A DNA stretch of 64,000 nt from an uncultured Bacteroidales bacterium. GTDB lineage: Bacteria > Bacteroidota > Bacteroidia > Bacteroidales > Paludibacteraceae. Numbering within the stretch: position 1 is the first letter of the stretch; each line of letters starts with the position of its first letter. Below are positions 49,659 to 59,056 of this stretch, piece after piece. Where the stretch lies: contig CAMNCW010000033.1 in assembly GCA_946534715.1 (NCBI GenBank), forward strand, positions 1-64,000, written 5' to 3'. The notes under the pieces were generated by a model that worked only from the letters and a program-made list of their open reading frames with translations, had not been told where the DNA came from and did no database searches. Made by a program: the position numbers and the translations under genes.

Positions 49659-50150
49659 TTACATCAGATATTGGACAACACTTTTCCAATCGGGGAAACG
49701 TTTAGAACCCATTTGAATCCAATGGTCTCCGAACTGCTCTGCCCCGTGATTTGGGCGGTCATCAATGAGATATGCACCCGGACGGATGAGCATGTCTTTA
49801 TGATGACAAAGGATCAGGCGTTTGTAAAAAACACCCTCTTTGCGTGCCGAATCGAAGTAATGTTGCACCCATTTCACCTTGTCCGACCAAGCTGACGGAT
49901 TCATCCACGGAGCCGTACTGAGGATGTAGAGGTCGTATTTCTCTTTCAATGCGCGTACAGCCTCAATAGCTCCGGGCATCGGCTCCATCAGGGCAAAGAT
50001 GCCGGGTATGTCATCGTAATGCGGTTTGCCTTTTTCATCGCACTCGTATTGTTGTTTGATTTCTTCGGACACTTTCGCCAAGCCCGATTTGAAATCCACC
50101 AGCACATTATCCATGTCTATGAACAAAAGCGTTTTTTGCGTTTGTGTCAT
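49659..50150 (-). CDS. 5'(3')-deoxyribonucleotidase-like HAD protein
   Basis: LLFIDMDNVLVDFKSG, YILSTAPWMNPSAWSDKVKWVQHYF, YLIDDRPNHGAEQF. Confidence 0.85.
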   Translation of the reverse strand: MTQTQKTLLFIDMDNVLVDFKSGLAKVSEEIKQQYECDEKGKPHYDDIPGIFALMEPMPGAIEAVRALKEKYDLYILSTAPWMNPSAWSDKVKWVQHYFDSARKEGVFYKRLILCHHKDMLIRPGAYLIDDRPNHGAEQFGDHWIQMGSKRFPDWKSVVQYLM

Positions 50151-50174
50151 TATGTTTTTGTCAAATTCAATCAA

Positions 50175-50450
50175 TTACGATAACAAATCTATTATGTCCT
50201 CCGCATCGGATCGGGTAAATCCTTTTGCTCGGATAGTGCGTCCTCCGTTTGTCTCTATAATCACATCGCAGAACACCAATCCGGCAGAGCGTGAAACACA
50301 ACCTATTGCGCCGAAACGAAGTTTGACATCTTCGTATCCTATCAGTTTCTTTTTGCGATAGGTTAATGTCTCGTTATCGACATCAATAATAATCTGATCC
50401 GGAAAAACAGCATTGCCGCCTGTTACCCGGCTTGCTGAAAAATAATACAT
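50175..50450 (-). CDS. Hypothetical protein (PH-like beta-rich)
   Basis: 91-aa ORF, MYYFSASRVTGGNAVFPDQIIIDVDNETLTYRKKKLIGYEDVKL. Confidence 0.5.
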   Translation of the reverse strand: MYYFSASRVTGGNAVFPDQIIIDVDNETLTYRKKKLIGYEDVKLRFGAIGCVSRSAGLVFCDVIIETNGGRTIRAKGFTRSDAEDIIDLLS

Positions 50451-50462
50451 GGCTATTAGTTA

Positions 50463-50648
50463 TTACATTTTTCTGCAATCCCAATATCCTATCCAACCTG
50501 CGTCAACTGCACGTCCTCCAAAACGTTTGAGAACTTCCTTGATTTGGTCATCTGTTGGAGATGCTAAATTGGATGCTACATGAATTGTTGTTCCACTTGG
50601 AAGACCACCATGACTGGATTTCAGTCGTAATTCAAACATTGCTGCCAT
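50463..50648 (-). CDS. Hypothetical protein
   Basis: 61-aa ORF contiguous with neighbours. Confidence 0.45.
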   Translation of the reverse strand: MAAMFELRLKSSHGGLPSGTTIHVASNLASPTDDQIKEVLKRFGGRAVDAGWIGYWDCRKM

Positions 50649-50672
50649 AATTGTAAAATTTAAAGATTAATA

Positions 50673-52376
50673 TTAAAGTAAACTTTTCAAATTGTGATCT
50701 ACCAGATCCGCATTGAAATTAAAGTTATCTACAGAGCCACCACTTGATTGATAGAATTTACCATCATATATTATACATGCTGCCAATCTATCCGGCCAAG
50801 ACTCTTGCATTACCTCGGAAATATGAGAACAATCATTCCAATCCGAGCAATCAATCATTTTCAACACTTCCGGATTGAAATCGTCAGTTTCTAATTGGAA
50901 TTCATACTGGTTTCCTGATAACTGACCATACCAAAGTCCAAAGCGAACAGAATCTACATCCTCTGCCAAACCTTCATCTACTAATTGTTGCGCCACTTGT
51001 TGTAATCTGCGACATATAGCCTCAACGATGATATCCACATGTTCCTCATTGTTGTGACGATTCATAATATCGTTGAACACTTCTTGGTTGTCTTCGTTTA
51101 AATCATCATCTTTTTGAAGTTTATCAATGAGTCGGAAATCATCATCCGGTTCTTCCTCCCATTCTTCCAAATCATATTTGCTCCGATCGATATTGATAGC
51201 ATTGTCTTCCAATTCGTCCTGATCTCCATCATCAATGGAATAATACATACCGTCACTGGAAGCATAGAAATCAAAAATGATATCGTATTTTCTCTCTGTT
51301 TGCTCACTATATTCCTGTTCAAGTTCCTGAGAAAGTTCCACATCAAAACCTTCATCGTCCACTCGTTCATTTGCTTCCTCGCCGATAATCGGGAATAAAT
51401 ACAAGCGATAAGGCGCTTCTGGGAATAATTGAAGATTGATTTTTCCACTACAGCTATCTGCATCTGATGATGGCTCTTGCTCTTCTCCCGATGGAGACTC
51501 ATACTTGACAAGTTCAATCTCCTCCTCATAATCAAAGTTATCATCACCTTTGCCGACTCCTAAGAATTTCAGCATCTCGCCATCATAATAGGCATTAAAG
51601 TCACTACCGTCTTTGTGTCCATCGCGAATCACCACCTTAAACGGATCAAAGTCCGCTATGTCGTCTAACTGGATAGAAAACATGTCATGAACTTCATGCA
51701 TGTGGTAAACAGCGCGTGCTTTGTATTCGGAATCATCATAGTCATCCACCTCTAAAGAGATTTCATCCGGATCAATCTCCTCACTATTATCCCATTCACC
51801 TACATCATCATTATACCACTCTTTCAGACCGCTCGGATTGGGAATTACCCGACATGCAAGAATTTCGGATACTACCGGATCATAGTTGGTCGCTAATTCT
51901 CTCGATACCAAATCGCTCGCACCAATTAACAACTCTTGCATTCCGTCTTTGGTAAGAAGACCATTTGCGAACATCCCGTCTGTCAGTTCAAACTCATAAT
52001 CGCTCTCCAATTCATCTTTATAGGATTGAACATTTTCTTCGGTCGGAATCTCTTTGAATACAACCTGTTTGTCATACCGAAACTCAAACCACAGAATAAA
52101 ATTCTTCTTCTGCGCTGAAGGAGTTTCTTCCTCCTGCTCAACCGGAGTCTCATCTTGCTTCAACTTGCAGCCACATTTGGGGCAGAACATCATATCCTCT
52201 GTTACAGTATTTCCACACTGAGGACAGAAATGCTGTGGGGAATCTGCTTGATCATCAGCTTCCTCCTGCCGTGGCTGATCGAAGATAGAAAGATCATCCA
52301 TTTCCCTATTCAGTTCCTCCATCTGCCGATTGAGATCAGCATTGAGGTTGTTAATCATATCATCTAAATTATCCAT
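50673..52376 (-). CDS. Zinc-ribbon acidic protein of the 50-61 kb operon
   Basis: HFCPQCGNTVTEDMMFCPKCGCKLK near N-terminus; long acidic body. Confidence 0.7.
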   Translation of the reverse strand: MDNLDDMINNLNADLNRQMEELNREMDDLSIFDQPRQEEADDQADSPQHFCPQCGNTVTEDMMFCPKCGCKLKQDETPVEQEEETPSAQKKNFILWFEFRYDKQVVFKEIPTEENVQSYKDELESDYEFELTDGMFANGLLTKDGMQELLIGASDLVSRELATNYDPVVSEILACRVIPNPSGLKEWYNDDVGEWDNSEEIDPDEISLEVDDYDDSEYKARAVYHMHEVHDMFSIQLDDIADFDPFKVVIRDGHKDGSDFNAYYDGEMLKFLGVGKGDDNFDYEEEIELVKYESPSGEEQEPSSDADSCSGKINLQLFPEAPYRLYLFPIIGEEANERVDDEGFDVELSQELEQEYSEQTERKYDIIFDFYASSDGMYYSIDDGDQDELEDNAINIDRSKYDLEEWEEEPDDDFRLIDKLQKDDDLNEDNQEVFNDIMNRHNNEEHVDIIVEAICRRLQQVAQQLVDEGLAEDVDSVRFGLWYGQLSGNQYEFQLETDDFNPEVLKMIDCSDWNDCSHISEVMQESWPDRLAACIIYDGKFYQSSGGSVDNFNFNADLVDHNLKSLL

Positions 52377-52388
52377 ATTAAAACAGTC

Positions 52389-52964
52389 TTAAAAATTCAT
52401 TATACGTTTCAAATCATCCATTGTTTCCACTCTCCCACTTTGAATTGTTTTCACTACTTTATCATATTCTTCCCATAATATACGGTTATATTCAGCCGCT
52501 TCAGGTGAATCATTACGGTGCTTATATGCCTCCATTGCTTCTAAACGCAGCCTTTTCTTAAATACTATTACTGCATCATGGTCAACTCCCTCTTCACTAA
52601 ATACGTCATTGAATAACTGTGTCGGTTTCTCCTTTGCTGCAATGGCAAATTCTTCAACTTTTTGTTTTATTCGTTCTTCATTTGCTTTGCGTTCTGCTTC
52701 TTCTTTCGCTTTGCGTTCCGCTTCCTCTTTGGCTTCTTGTGCTTTGCGTTCCGCTTCTTCTTTGGCTTTTTGTGCTTTGCGTTCTGCTTCCTCTTTGGCT
52801 TCTTGTGCTTTGCGTTCCTCGGTCTTTTCCTGAATATATTCCTCTACTTCTTTGGGATTGGCTTTTGTAGCCAAAGCCAAATCAATAATCTCATCCAATT
52901 GATTATCTGTCAGATTGGAATTCAAACAATACTTTTCTATTAAAGATTTTAATTGTGTTTCCAT
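52389..52964 (-). CDS. Coiled-coil protein with 11-aa repeats
   Basis: AQEAKEEAERK x3 encoded by ~33-bp DNA repeats. Confidence 0.7.
   Translation of the reverse strand: METQLKSLIEKYCLNSNLTDNQLDEIIDLALATKANPKEVEEYIQEKTEERKAQEAKEEAERKAQKAKEEAERKAQEAKEEAERKAKEEAERKANEERIKQKVEEFAIAAKEKPTQLFNDVFSEEGVDHDAVIVFKKRLRLEAMEAYKHRNDSPEAAEYNRILWEEYDKVVKTIQSGRVETMDDLKRIMNF
52680..52815. repeat. ~33-bp coding tandem repeat
   Basis: GCTTTGCGTTCYGCTTCYTCTTTGGCTTYTTGT units. Confidence 0.8.
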
Positions 52965-52967
52965 GAC

Positions 52968-54185
52968 TTACTTAAAATTTAGATGTTTAAAAATTTCATT
53001 ATCTGACATTTTCTGTCCATCACAACCTATCCCTTCAACAGAGACAGAAACACCATACTCCTTTGCTTTTTTGAGTAGTTTTATTACATCTTCTACTTGT
53101 CCTGACCTCAATATTCGACATGGCAGATTAGACATCATCTCCCGCGAACAAGTACTTCCCCATCCCAATGTAGCACGCAGCAGCATCATAGCTGCAAACT
53201 CACTCTCATACTTTGTGATAGATAGCACGTATGTATTTTTATCCAACGTTCCATCCGGTTTGAGAATTCCAAATGGCAGACGACAAACCGGCTTATAGAA
53301 AAATCCGTCTATATAGATCAGTTGATTTTGCTCAAACTGTATTTTTTCGAAATCAGGATTTGCATGAATAAGTGATACTAATGCTGAAACGAAGATTTTC
53401 AATTCCGAAGAATATTTTTCCTCCAGTGCTTCGTAAAATGCTTCTGCTGCATCCCAATCAAAATCCAATACAGACGTCGCCATATCCAGAACAAGCGCAT
53501 TTTCTTCATCATATTCCGACCAATTGGACAAATAGTTTTTCGCAGCGTCCATCTGTTCGATTTTTCCTTTCATCTTATACGCCAAAACCGCCCAGAAGGT
53601 CAACCAATAATTATCCTCCTTATGACTCTCATAGAGCCGGATACAATCCGTGGGACGAGTTATAGATGTTAACAAATAATAGTAAAACTTTGCTCGCTCA
53701 TCATCAATCCCGTTCACTATATTTTGCATACGATAGTAGAGATTCAACATCCCTTCTACATCATAAGTTTCCATTCTGTGAATGAAGTGCTCTAATATAA
53801 TAGATGAACTACCATCCAGAGTTGATTTCTTCGTCTTAGAAGTCTCTATCTCGTTCTTGAGTATCTGCTGTTGACGTGTAGGCATTATTCCCAAATCTGC
53901 TCCCAATTTATCTAAAGCAGAGCGTTCTTCCCCAGAGATTCTTCCATCCGTCAGATACACACGACATTGCTGACGGTATTTATTCTCATTTTCAAGAACA
54001 ATCTCCTCCTTGGACTTGTTGCGTTCTGATACTATGTTAGTCACATTCAGGTTGCCATTTATTGCATTGGCATCGCCTAAGTTAACAGATGACTTTCCCT
54101 TTTGTATTGGTTTTTCGATCAATGGAGTGCCACATTCCGGGCAAAATTTGCCGCTTAACTCTTTTTTACAATTAGGACAATACAT
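52968..54185 (-). CDS. Zinc-ribbon + GDxNxINGxxN + TerB-like helical protein
   Basis: MYCPNCKKELSGKFCPECGTPL; NLGDANAINGNLNVTN; CRVYLTDGRISGEERSALDKLGADLGI. Confidence 0.7.
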   Translation of the reverse strand: MYCPNCKKELSGKFCPECGTPLIEKPIQKGKSSVNLGDANAINGNLNVTNIVSERNKSKEEIVLENENKYRQQCRVYLTDGRISGEERSALDKLGADLGIMPTRQQQILKNEIETSKTKKSTLDGSSSIILEHFIHRMETYDVEGMLNLYYRMQNIVNGIDDERAKFYYYLLTSITRPTDCIRLYESHKEDNYWLTFWAVLAYKMKGKIEQMDAAKNYLSNWSEYDEENALVLDMATSVLDFDWDAAEAFYEALEEKYSSELKIFVSALVSLIHANPDFEKIQFEQNQLIYIDGFFYKPVCRLPFGILKPDGTLDKNTYVLSITKYESEFAAMMLLRATLGWGSTCSREMMSNLPCRILRSGQVEDVIKLLKKAKEYGVSVSVEGIGCDGQKMSDNEIFKHLNFK

Positions 54186-55380
54186 ATTCTTTGATATTTT
54201 TTATTTCGTTGATAATTATATCCATTAACTCATTCAAGGAGCATGTTTCATCAAGTTCTTTTCTACGATAAACAAAACTTTCACCAAATGAATGATAACG
54301 TATATCTTCATTATCTATTTGTTTTTGTACTTTAGTCCCCGCGTCAAAGCATTCATCTCTCCCGTCAAACCAATCTTTTATTTTTGTTTTGTCTTTTACT
54401 ATATCTATAGCCTTGCCTTTCGTGTTCGTCTCGACTAACCGGCGCAATTTTCCATCTTGAATTTGAATTCCGATTACTTTTCTTGATTTGGGAGCCTGTT
54501 CCTGATTAAGAACCATCTTTATATCGATTAACCCGTTCGAACGACTCATGCCTGTATCTATGTAAATGGCATCTTGAGAATTACTAAGTTCGTCTTCTTT
54601 ACATGTACCGGGATTTACTCCCATAATTACATTCTCAGAAATATGTTTTTTTTCAAGCTCGTCTTTCAAATGTTCCGCCAATATTGCGTATCTGAATTTC
54701 TCGTAGAAATCCCCCATGCGAATTTCTTGAAACATTTCCCAATCGGAATCGAGATGAGAAGGATAGAATCGATTATTTTTTACAGAATCACTGATATAAT
54801 CGCCTAAACTACTTAATTGATTGATGAATTTAATGTAATCATCGATTATATGTGCAGCGTATTTATTATCTTCAAAATCATTAACTATAATGTCTTTTTG
54901 TTTTTTAATAATTTCAGATAATTGGGTGTAAGACAGATATTTCCAATTTCCAAATGGAGATTTATAGCAATCGTTATTGACTATAAAAGATGGTCTATAG
55001 AGCGACAATAGGATATAATAGTTTTCAACATCCTTCTCCTTTTTCGACTCTTGTTTTTCTGCATAGGAATCCAATTGGCTTTTATATGGAATACTTTTTA
55101 CTTTATTCTCAACAAAAACTTTGACTTTTTTGGTAATTTGGTTTTCTTGAATCTCATATTCAAGCCACAGATCGATATGCTCTTTTTCTCGATAAATCTT
55201 AGATGGTTTAATGTCGTAGTTCGGCAGACCAAGGAAACTCAAGAATTCTTGATTAAAAGCCGTACTTTTTTCAGCCAGCCACGCTAAAAAATTACTATGA
55301 AATAATTCTTTCGATCCTAATGACAACCGAAATAGTGTGGACTTATTTAGATTTTTAATTATTTCTTCCATATTATTCAT
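54172..55380 (-). CDS. PD-(D/E)XK nuclease-superfamily protein
   Basis: LFRLSLGSKELFHSNFLAWLAEK; HIDLWLEYEI...KVFVENKVKSIPYKSQLDSYAEK (D...ExK). Confidence 0.75.
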   Translation of the reverse strand: MNNMEEIIKNLNKSTLFRLSLGSKELFHSNFLAWLAEKSTAFNQEFLSFLGLPNYDIKPSKIYREKEHIDLWLEYEIQENQITKKVKVFVENKVKSIPYKSQLDSYAEKQESKKEKDVENYYILLSLYRPSFIVNNDCYKSPFGNWKYLSYTQLSEIIKKQKDIIVNDFEDNKYAAHIIDDYIKFINQLSSLGDYISDSVKNNRFYPSHLDSDWEMFQEIRMGDFYEKFRYAILAEHLKDELEKKHISENVIMGVNPGTCKEDELSNSQDAIYIDTGMSRSNGLIDIKMVLNQEQAPKSRKVIGIQIQDGKLRRLVETNTKGKAIDIVKDKTKIKDWFDGRDECFDAGTKVQKQIDNEDIRYHSFGESFVYRRKELDETCSLNELMDIIINEIKNIKEYVLS

Positions 55381-57346
55381 ATTTTAAAGTTATAATATTG
55401 AAATAGAATCTGTTACCATCTTCATTCTTGAGAATTAGAACATCGCCCTTAAACCTGTTATCATTTTCTTCCTCCTCTTCCTCCTCTTCTTCCTCTTCTT
55501 CATCCCAATCTTCATCTTCGTCGTCTTCATCGTCATCATAATAATTATTATCTTTGGGATCTTCCCATTCAAAGTCGTTATCTTTGCTTGGGTCTAAGAA
55601 TTGAGGTTCAACGACATAGCCCCCGTTCAATCCATCCCAAATACCAAATAATCCATCCACCATTACACCAATCAAACCTGTCGATTCTTCAAGAACAAAC
55701 AATTTCTCAAAGATATAATCTGTAGCAGACTCATTATTGGGATTACCGAGACAGAAAATAGCCCAATTAGTTCCATCATTTACGAATACTATATTTGACC
55801 CCTTAATAATTCTAAGGTCATCAGCGACATATGCATTCTTATTGAAATATAACCTATTTAAAGGATAGTCAAAAATATAGCATCCTTTCTTTTCTGAATC
55901 GTTAGAAAAAACACATTCACACCATCTATTTATTTTACCTTTCTTGTGCGTGTTATATTCTTTGATCTGAGAACAACACTCATTATATTGAATTGGAACG
56001 CATAAATCTTTTTTTATTAAATCGTACAATCCCCATTTCCCACTATTATTTATTACGAGATAGTTATTTGGAACATTTCCGTTGTGAAAACTGGAGAAAG
56101 GTTGAGAGAGGGATTTGGAAGAAAGAAAATATAATTGATTTCTATCTCTTAAATCTTCTGTGTAAAGTAAAGCAAAAACATCCGATGAAACTGGCGTAAT
56201 ATTACGTAATGTTTTATCTAATTTTCCCAACAATAATTCTTCGGTTTTGTTGTTCCAAATATTCACGCCAAAATCACTAAAATTTAAACCTATAATAAAT
56301 AAGCCATCACCTACCTCTTCGTATCTCATTTTGGTGTCATAATAGTGATCCTCCACTTTAACTTTCAAATCGTTCACTTGTTTCTCTGTAAAAGGAGTCG
56401 GAGTGATTGGAGTTAGCTTCCCGGGAAGAGGAGTAATTTGATGCTCCCAAGTGGTTATCGGCTTATTTGCAGGAGTTTCTGTGGGTAATAATGAGCCATT
56501 CGAATTAAGAACGCCTAATGATTTGCGATTGGCCTGCAGATAGAAAAATCCATCCAAATACAGTAATTGTTCCGATTCGCAGTCAAGTTCGTTAAGATGA
56601 TCCCTATTGTTTATCAACGTAAAGATGGTGGCTGCAAAAGATGCCAGTTCTTCGGAATAATTACCCTCCAATGTTTGCCGGAAAGCCTCAGCCATTTCCC
56701 AATCACTATCTATAATTGAAATGGCTATATTGAGAAGTGTTCTATTCTCCTCTTCGTACTCCGGCCAAAGAGACAATTGGTCTTTAGCACGCTCTGCTTG
56801 ATATGCCTGCCGTCTCATTTTGTAAGCCAACACAGTCCAATAAGTCAGCCAATAGTTATCCTCCTTATGACTCTCATAACGCTTAATACATTCGGATGGA
56901 CGAACAAGTGATGAGAGCAGAAAATAATAGAATTTCACCATTGAATCCTCGAAATCGGCTTCCATATTTTTCAAACGAGGATAGAGTTTGAGCATACCCT
57001 CAATATCATACGCCTTCAGTTTTTTGACAAACTGCAAGAACAATACAGAAGACGTTTTGTCAAGCGTCAAGTGCTTTGATTTGTTTGCCTCTATCTCATT
57101 TTTCAGAATCTCCTGTTGACGATCCTTATTAATACCCAACTCTGCTCCTAACTTGTCCAACACGGAGCGTTCTTCCGCTGAAATGAGATTATCGCTCAAA
57201 AACTCACGACATTTGATTCGGTATTGATTTTCTTGCTCAAGAACGATTTCTCTCTGGGATTTGTCGCGTTCAATTACCTTATTCTCCACATTCACATCAC
57301 CATTGATGGAATTGGCATCGCCTAAATTAAAATTAAAATCAGCCAT
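55373..57346 (-). CDS. Paralogue of 52968..54185: GDxNxINGxxN/TerB-like region plus WG-type repeats and acidic stretch
   Basis: FNLGDANSINGDVNVENKVIE; CREFLSDNLISAEERSVLDKLGAELGI; VINNSGKWGLYDLIKKDLCVPIQYNE; DDDEDDEDEDWDEEEEEEEEEEEE. Confidence 0.7.
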   Translation of the reverse strand: MADFNFNLGDANSINGDVNVENKVIERDKSQREIVLEQENQYRIKCREFLSDNLISAEERSVLDKLGAELGINKDRQQEILKNEIEANKSKHLTLDKTSSVLFLQFVKKLKAYDIEGMLKLYPRLKNMEADFEDSMVKFYYFLLSSLVRPSECIKRYESHKEDNYWLTYWTVLAYKMRRQAYQAERAKDQLSLWPEYEEENRTLLNIAISIIDSDWEMAEAFRQTLEGNYSEELASFAATIFTLINNRDHLNELDCESEQLLYLDGFFYLQANRKSLGVLNSNGSLLPTETPANKPITTWEHQITPLPGKLTPITPTPFTEKQVNDLKVKVEDHYYDTKMRYEEVGDGLFIIGLNFSDFGVNIWNNKTEELLLGKLDKTLRNITPVSSDVFALLYTEDLRDRNQLYFLSSKSLSQPFSSFHNGNVPNNYLVINNSGKWGLYDLIKKDLCVPIQYNECCSQIKEYNTHKKGKINRWCECVFSNDSEKKGCYIFDYPLNRLYFNKNAYVADDLRIIKGSNIVFVNDGTNWAIFCLGNPNNESATDYIFEKLFVLEESTGLIGVMVDGLFGIWDGLNGGYVVEPQFLDPSKDNDFEWEDPKDNNYYDDDEDDEDEDWDEEEEEEEEEEEENDNRFKGDVLILKNEDGNRFYFNIITLKYE

Positions 57347-57352
57347 AATTGA

Positions 57353-59044
57353 TTATTTTGTATGTTCCGTTTTTAATATGTTCCCTTCTTCATCTGTTTG
57401 CGCGTTAACTATGCTGGTAAACAGATCATTCTTTTGCACATAGTTGAAATAGTAGCCCTTTTGCTGTACGCCGTTTGAATCCGTAGAAACATAACTCTCT
57501 ATGCTGGTCAAGTCATCGGCACTCAATCCCAACTTTTCATACAGTTCTTTTTCAATTGTTTGGCGTATTGCCGCAAGATTGGCATCCACAGCATTGCGAA
57601 CTTCACTTAAAATATCCATCGAATTAGTCTCCGGATTACGCTTAAATAGAGTGGTTCGTTCTTCGGAACAAGTCCTTGTAACCGAACTTTGTTTGTCTTC
57701 CATAATAGATTTTTTATATTTGGATTGATTATTGGTTTTTACATGGAGCATCGGCAACCCGTACAGGTTGAACATAAGGAATGTGGCAAGAGCTCCTCTG
57801 ATATTGTCCGATGTGGTTTGCAGATAATCCAATTTGGCTTTTTCCCATGCTTGACCTGCCGACATTCCGCTCATCAGATAGTCCGTATAGATCTTAAGCA
57901 TTGTTTCAGAAAATGCATGAGGGCTGCCACCGTAGGCAATGGAACAGCTACCGGCAAATAGCACAATGTTATTATTTGGTTCGTATAGCGATGCCAATAA
58001 CATCGAAGCATATCTTGGATAACCCACAAAACGAGCGCCGAAACAGGCACAAGAGGTTATTATGCCCGCTGAAGTGTATCCTATTTTACTAGGAACGACC
58101 ACAGACGGATAGTCATTCCCCCGCTGCCCATAATATGCCGTTCCGGAAGGTGCATCGCTTCCATGCAGATTAAACAAGACTAAGTCCGCTTCGCGGTATG
58201 CATCGCTATATTTGCTATATACATCTTCATTCTTTATACTGACTTCCGGTGCCACAACTACATTTCCTTCCCTTGCAGAAGAAGGGAGATAACGAGATAT
58301 ATTGACAGAAGGCAACCCTTCTACCATATACGTTGATGCCGGAATCCAAACTTGAGCGGAAGTCATGATTACTCGGTTTACTTCTATTCCGGATAGTTTG
58401 GAAATCGCCTTGTCAAAATAGGCATTCATGTCTTCCTCAAAAGTAAATGCTTCATTCTCACAATCCGCATCTTCCGGAAGCGGAAGACGGGATATGACAA
58501 AATCAACATCCTCGTATTTCTGGTAAAGCGTCAAACTGTCATTACCTCCTGTGAAATCATACGTGTAGGGCATGTAGTCCATGCTATACATGGTGTCACA
58601 ATGCAACTTCTTAAGCCCCATCGGATCATCTTTTGTATATTTCGGATTAGATACCCTCGGCATAGGGACACAGTCGTCTCCTCCTATGATCATCACGTAT
58701 GTATCCGGACCTTTAGCCCATCCCTGCTGCTCAATGGCATGAACCATAGCCTTTTTGTACTCTTCCCAGTTTTCTCCGTCTTCCGTTATCTCGCTGACAT
58801 CAAGAAGGACAGCATCTACTGATGCTTCTTGTAAACGGGAGATGACGGCTTGCAACACAGAAACAATCTCTTCTAAAGTTGTTTTGTATTTACGGGCAAG
58901 AGCCTCATATTTGGTAATAAGCAGAAGCCGGTACGAATAGTCCTGAGTACACGATTTAGATGTGTACTCAGTTACTTTCGTTCCGCATTCAGGGCAGAAG
59001 ATACATCCTTGCGGGAGTTTAGTTCCACATTCCGGACAAAACAT
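57353..59044 (-). CDS. Zinc-ribbon protein with C25 (gingipain/caspase-like) peptidase domain
   Basis: MFCPECGTKLPQGCIFCPECGTKV; VLFNLHGSDAPSG (His-Gly), AGIITSCACFGARF (Cys), FAGSCSIAYGG. Confidence 0.75.
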   Translation of the reverse strand: MFCPECGTKLPQGCIFCPECGTKVTEYTSKSCTQDYSYRLLLITKYEALARKYKTTLEEIVSVLQAVISRLQEASVDAVLLDVSEITEDGENWEEYKKAMVHAIEQQGWAKGPDTYVMIIGGDDCVPMPRVSNPKYTKDDPMGLKKLHCDTMYSMDYMPYTYDFTGGNDSLTLYQKYEDVDFVISRLPLPEDADCENEAFTFEEDMNAYFDKAISKLSGIEVNRVIMTSAQVWIPASTYMVEGLPSVNISRYLPSSAREGNVVVAPEVSIKNEDVYSKYSDAYREADLVLFNLHGSDAPSGTAYYGQRGNDYPSVVVPSKIGYTSAGIITSCACFGARFVGYPRYASMLLASLYEPNNNIVLFAGSCSIAYGGSPHAFSETMLKIYTDYLMSGMSAGQAWEKAKLDYLQTTSDNIRGALATFLMFNLYGLPMLHVKTNNQSKYKKSIMEDKQSSVTRTCSEERTTLFKRNPETNSMDILSEVRNAVDANLAAIRQTIEKELYEKLGLSADDLTSIESYVSTDSNGVQQKGYYFNYVQKNDLFTSIVNAQTDEEGNILKTEHTK

Positions 59045-59056
59045 ATACTTTCTGCT

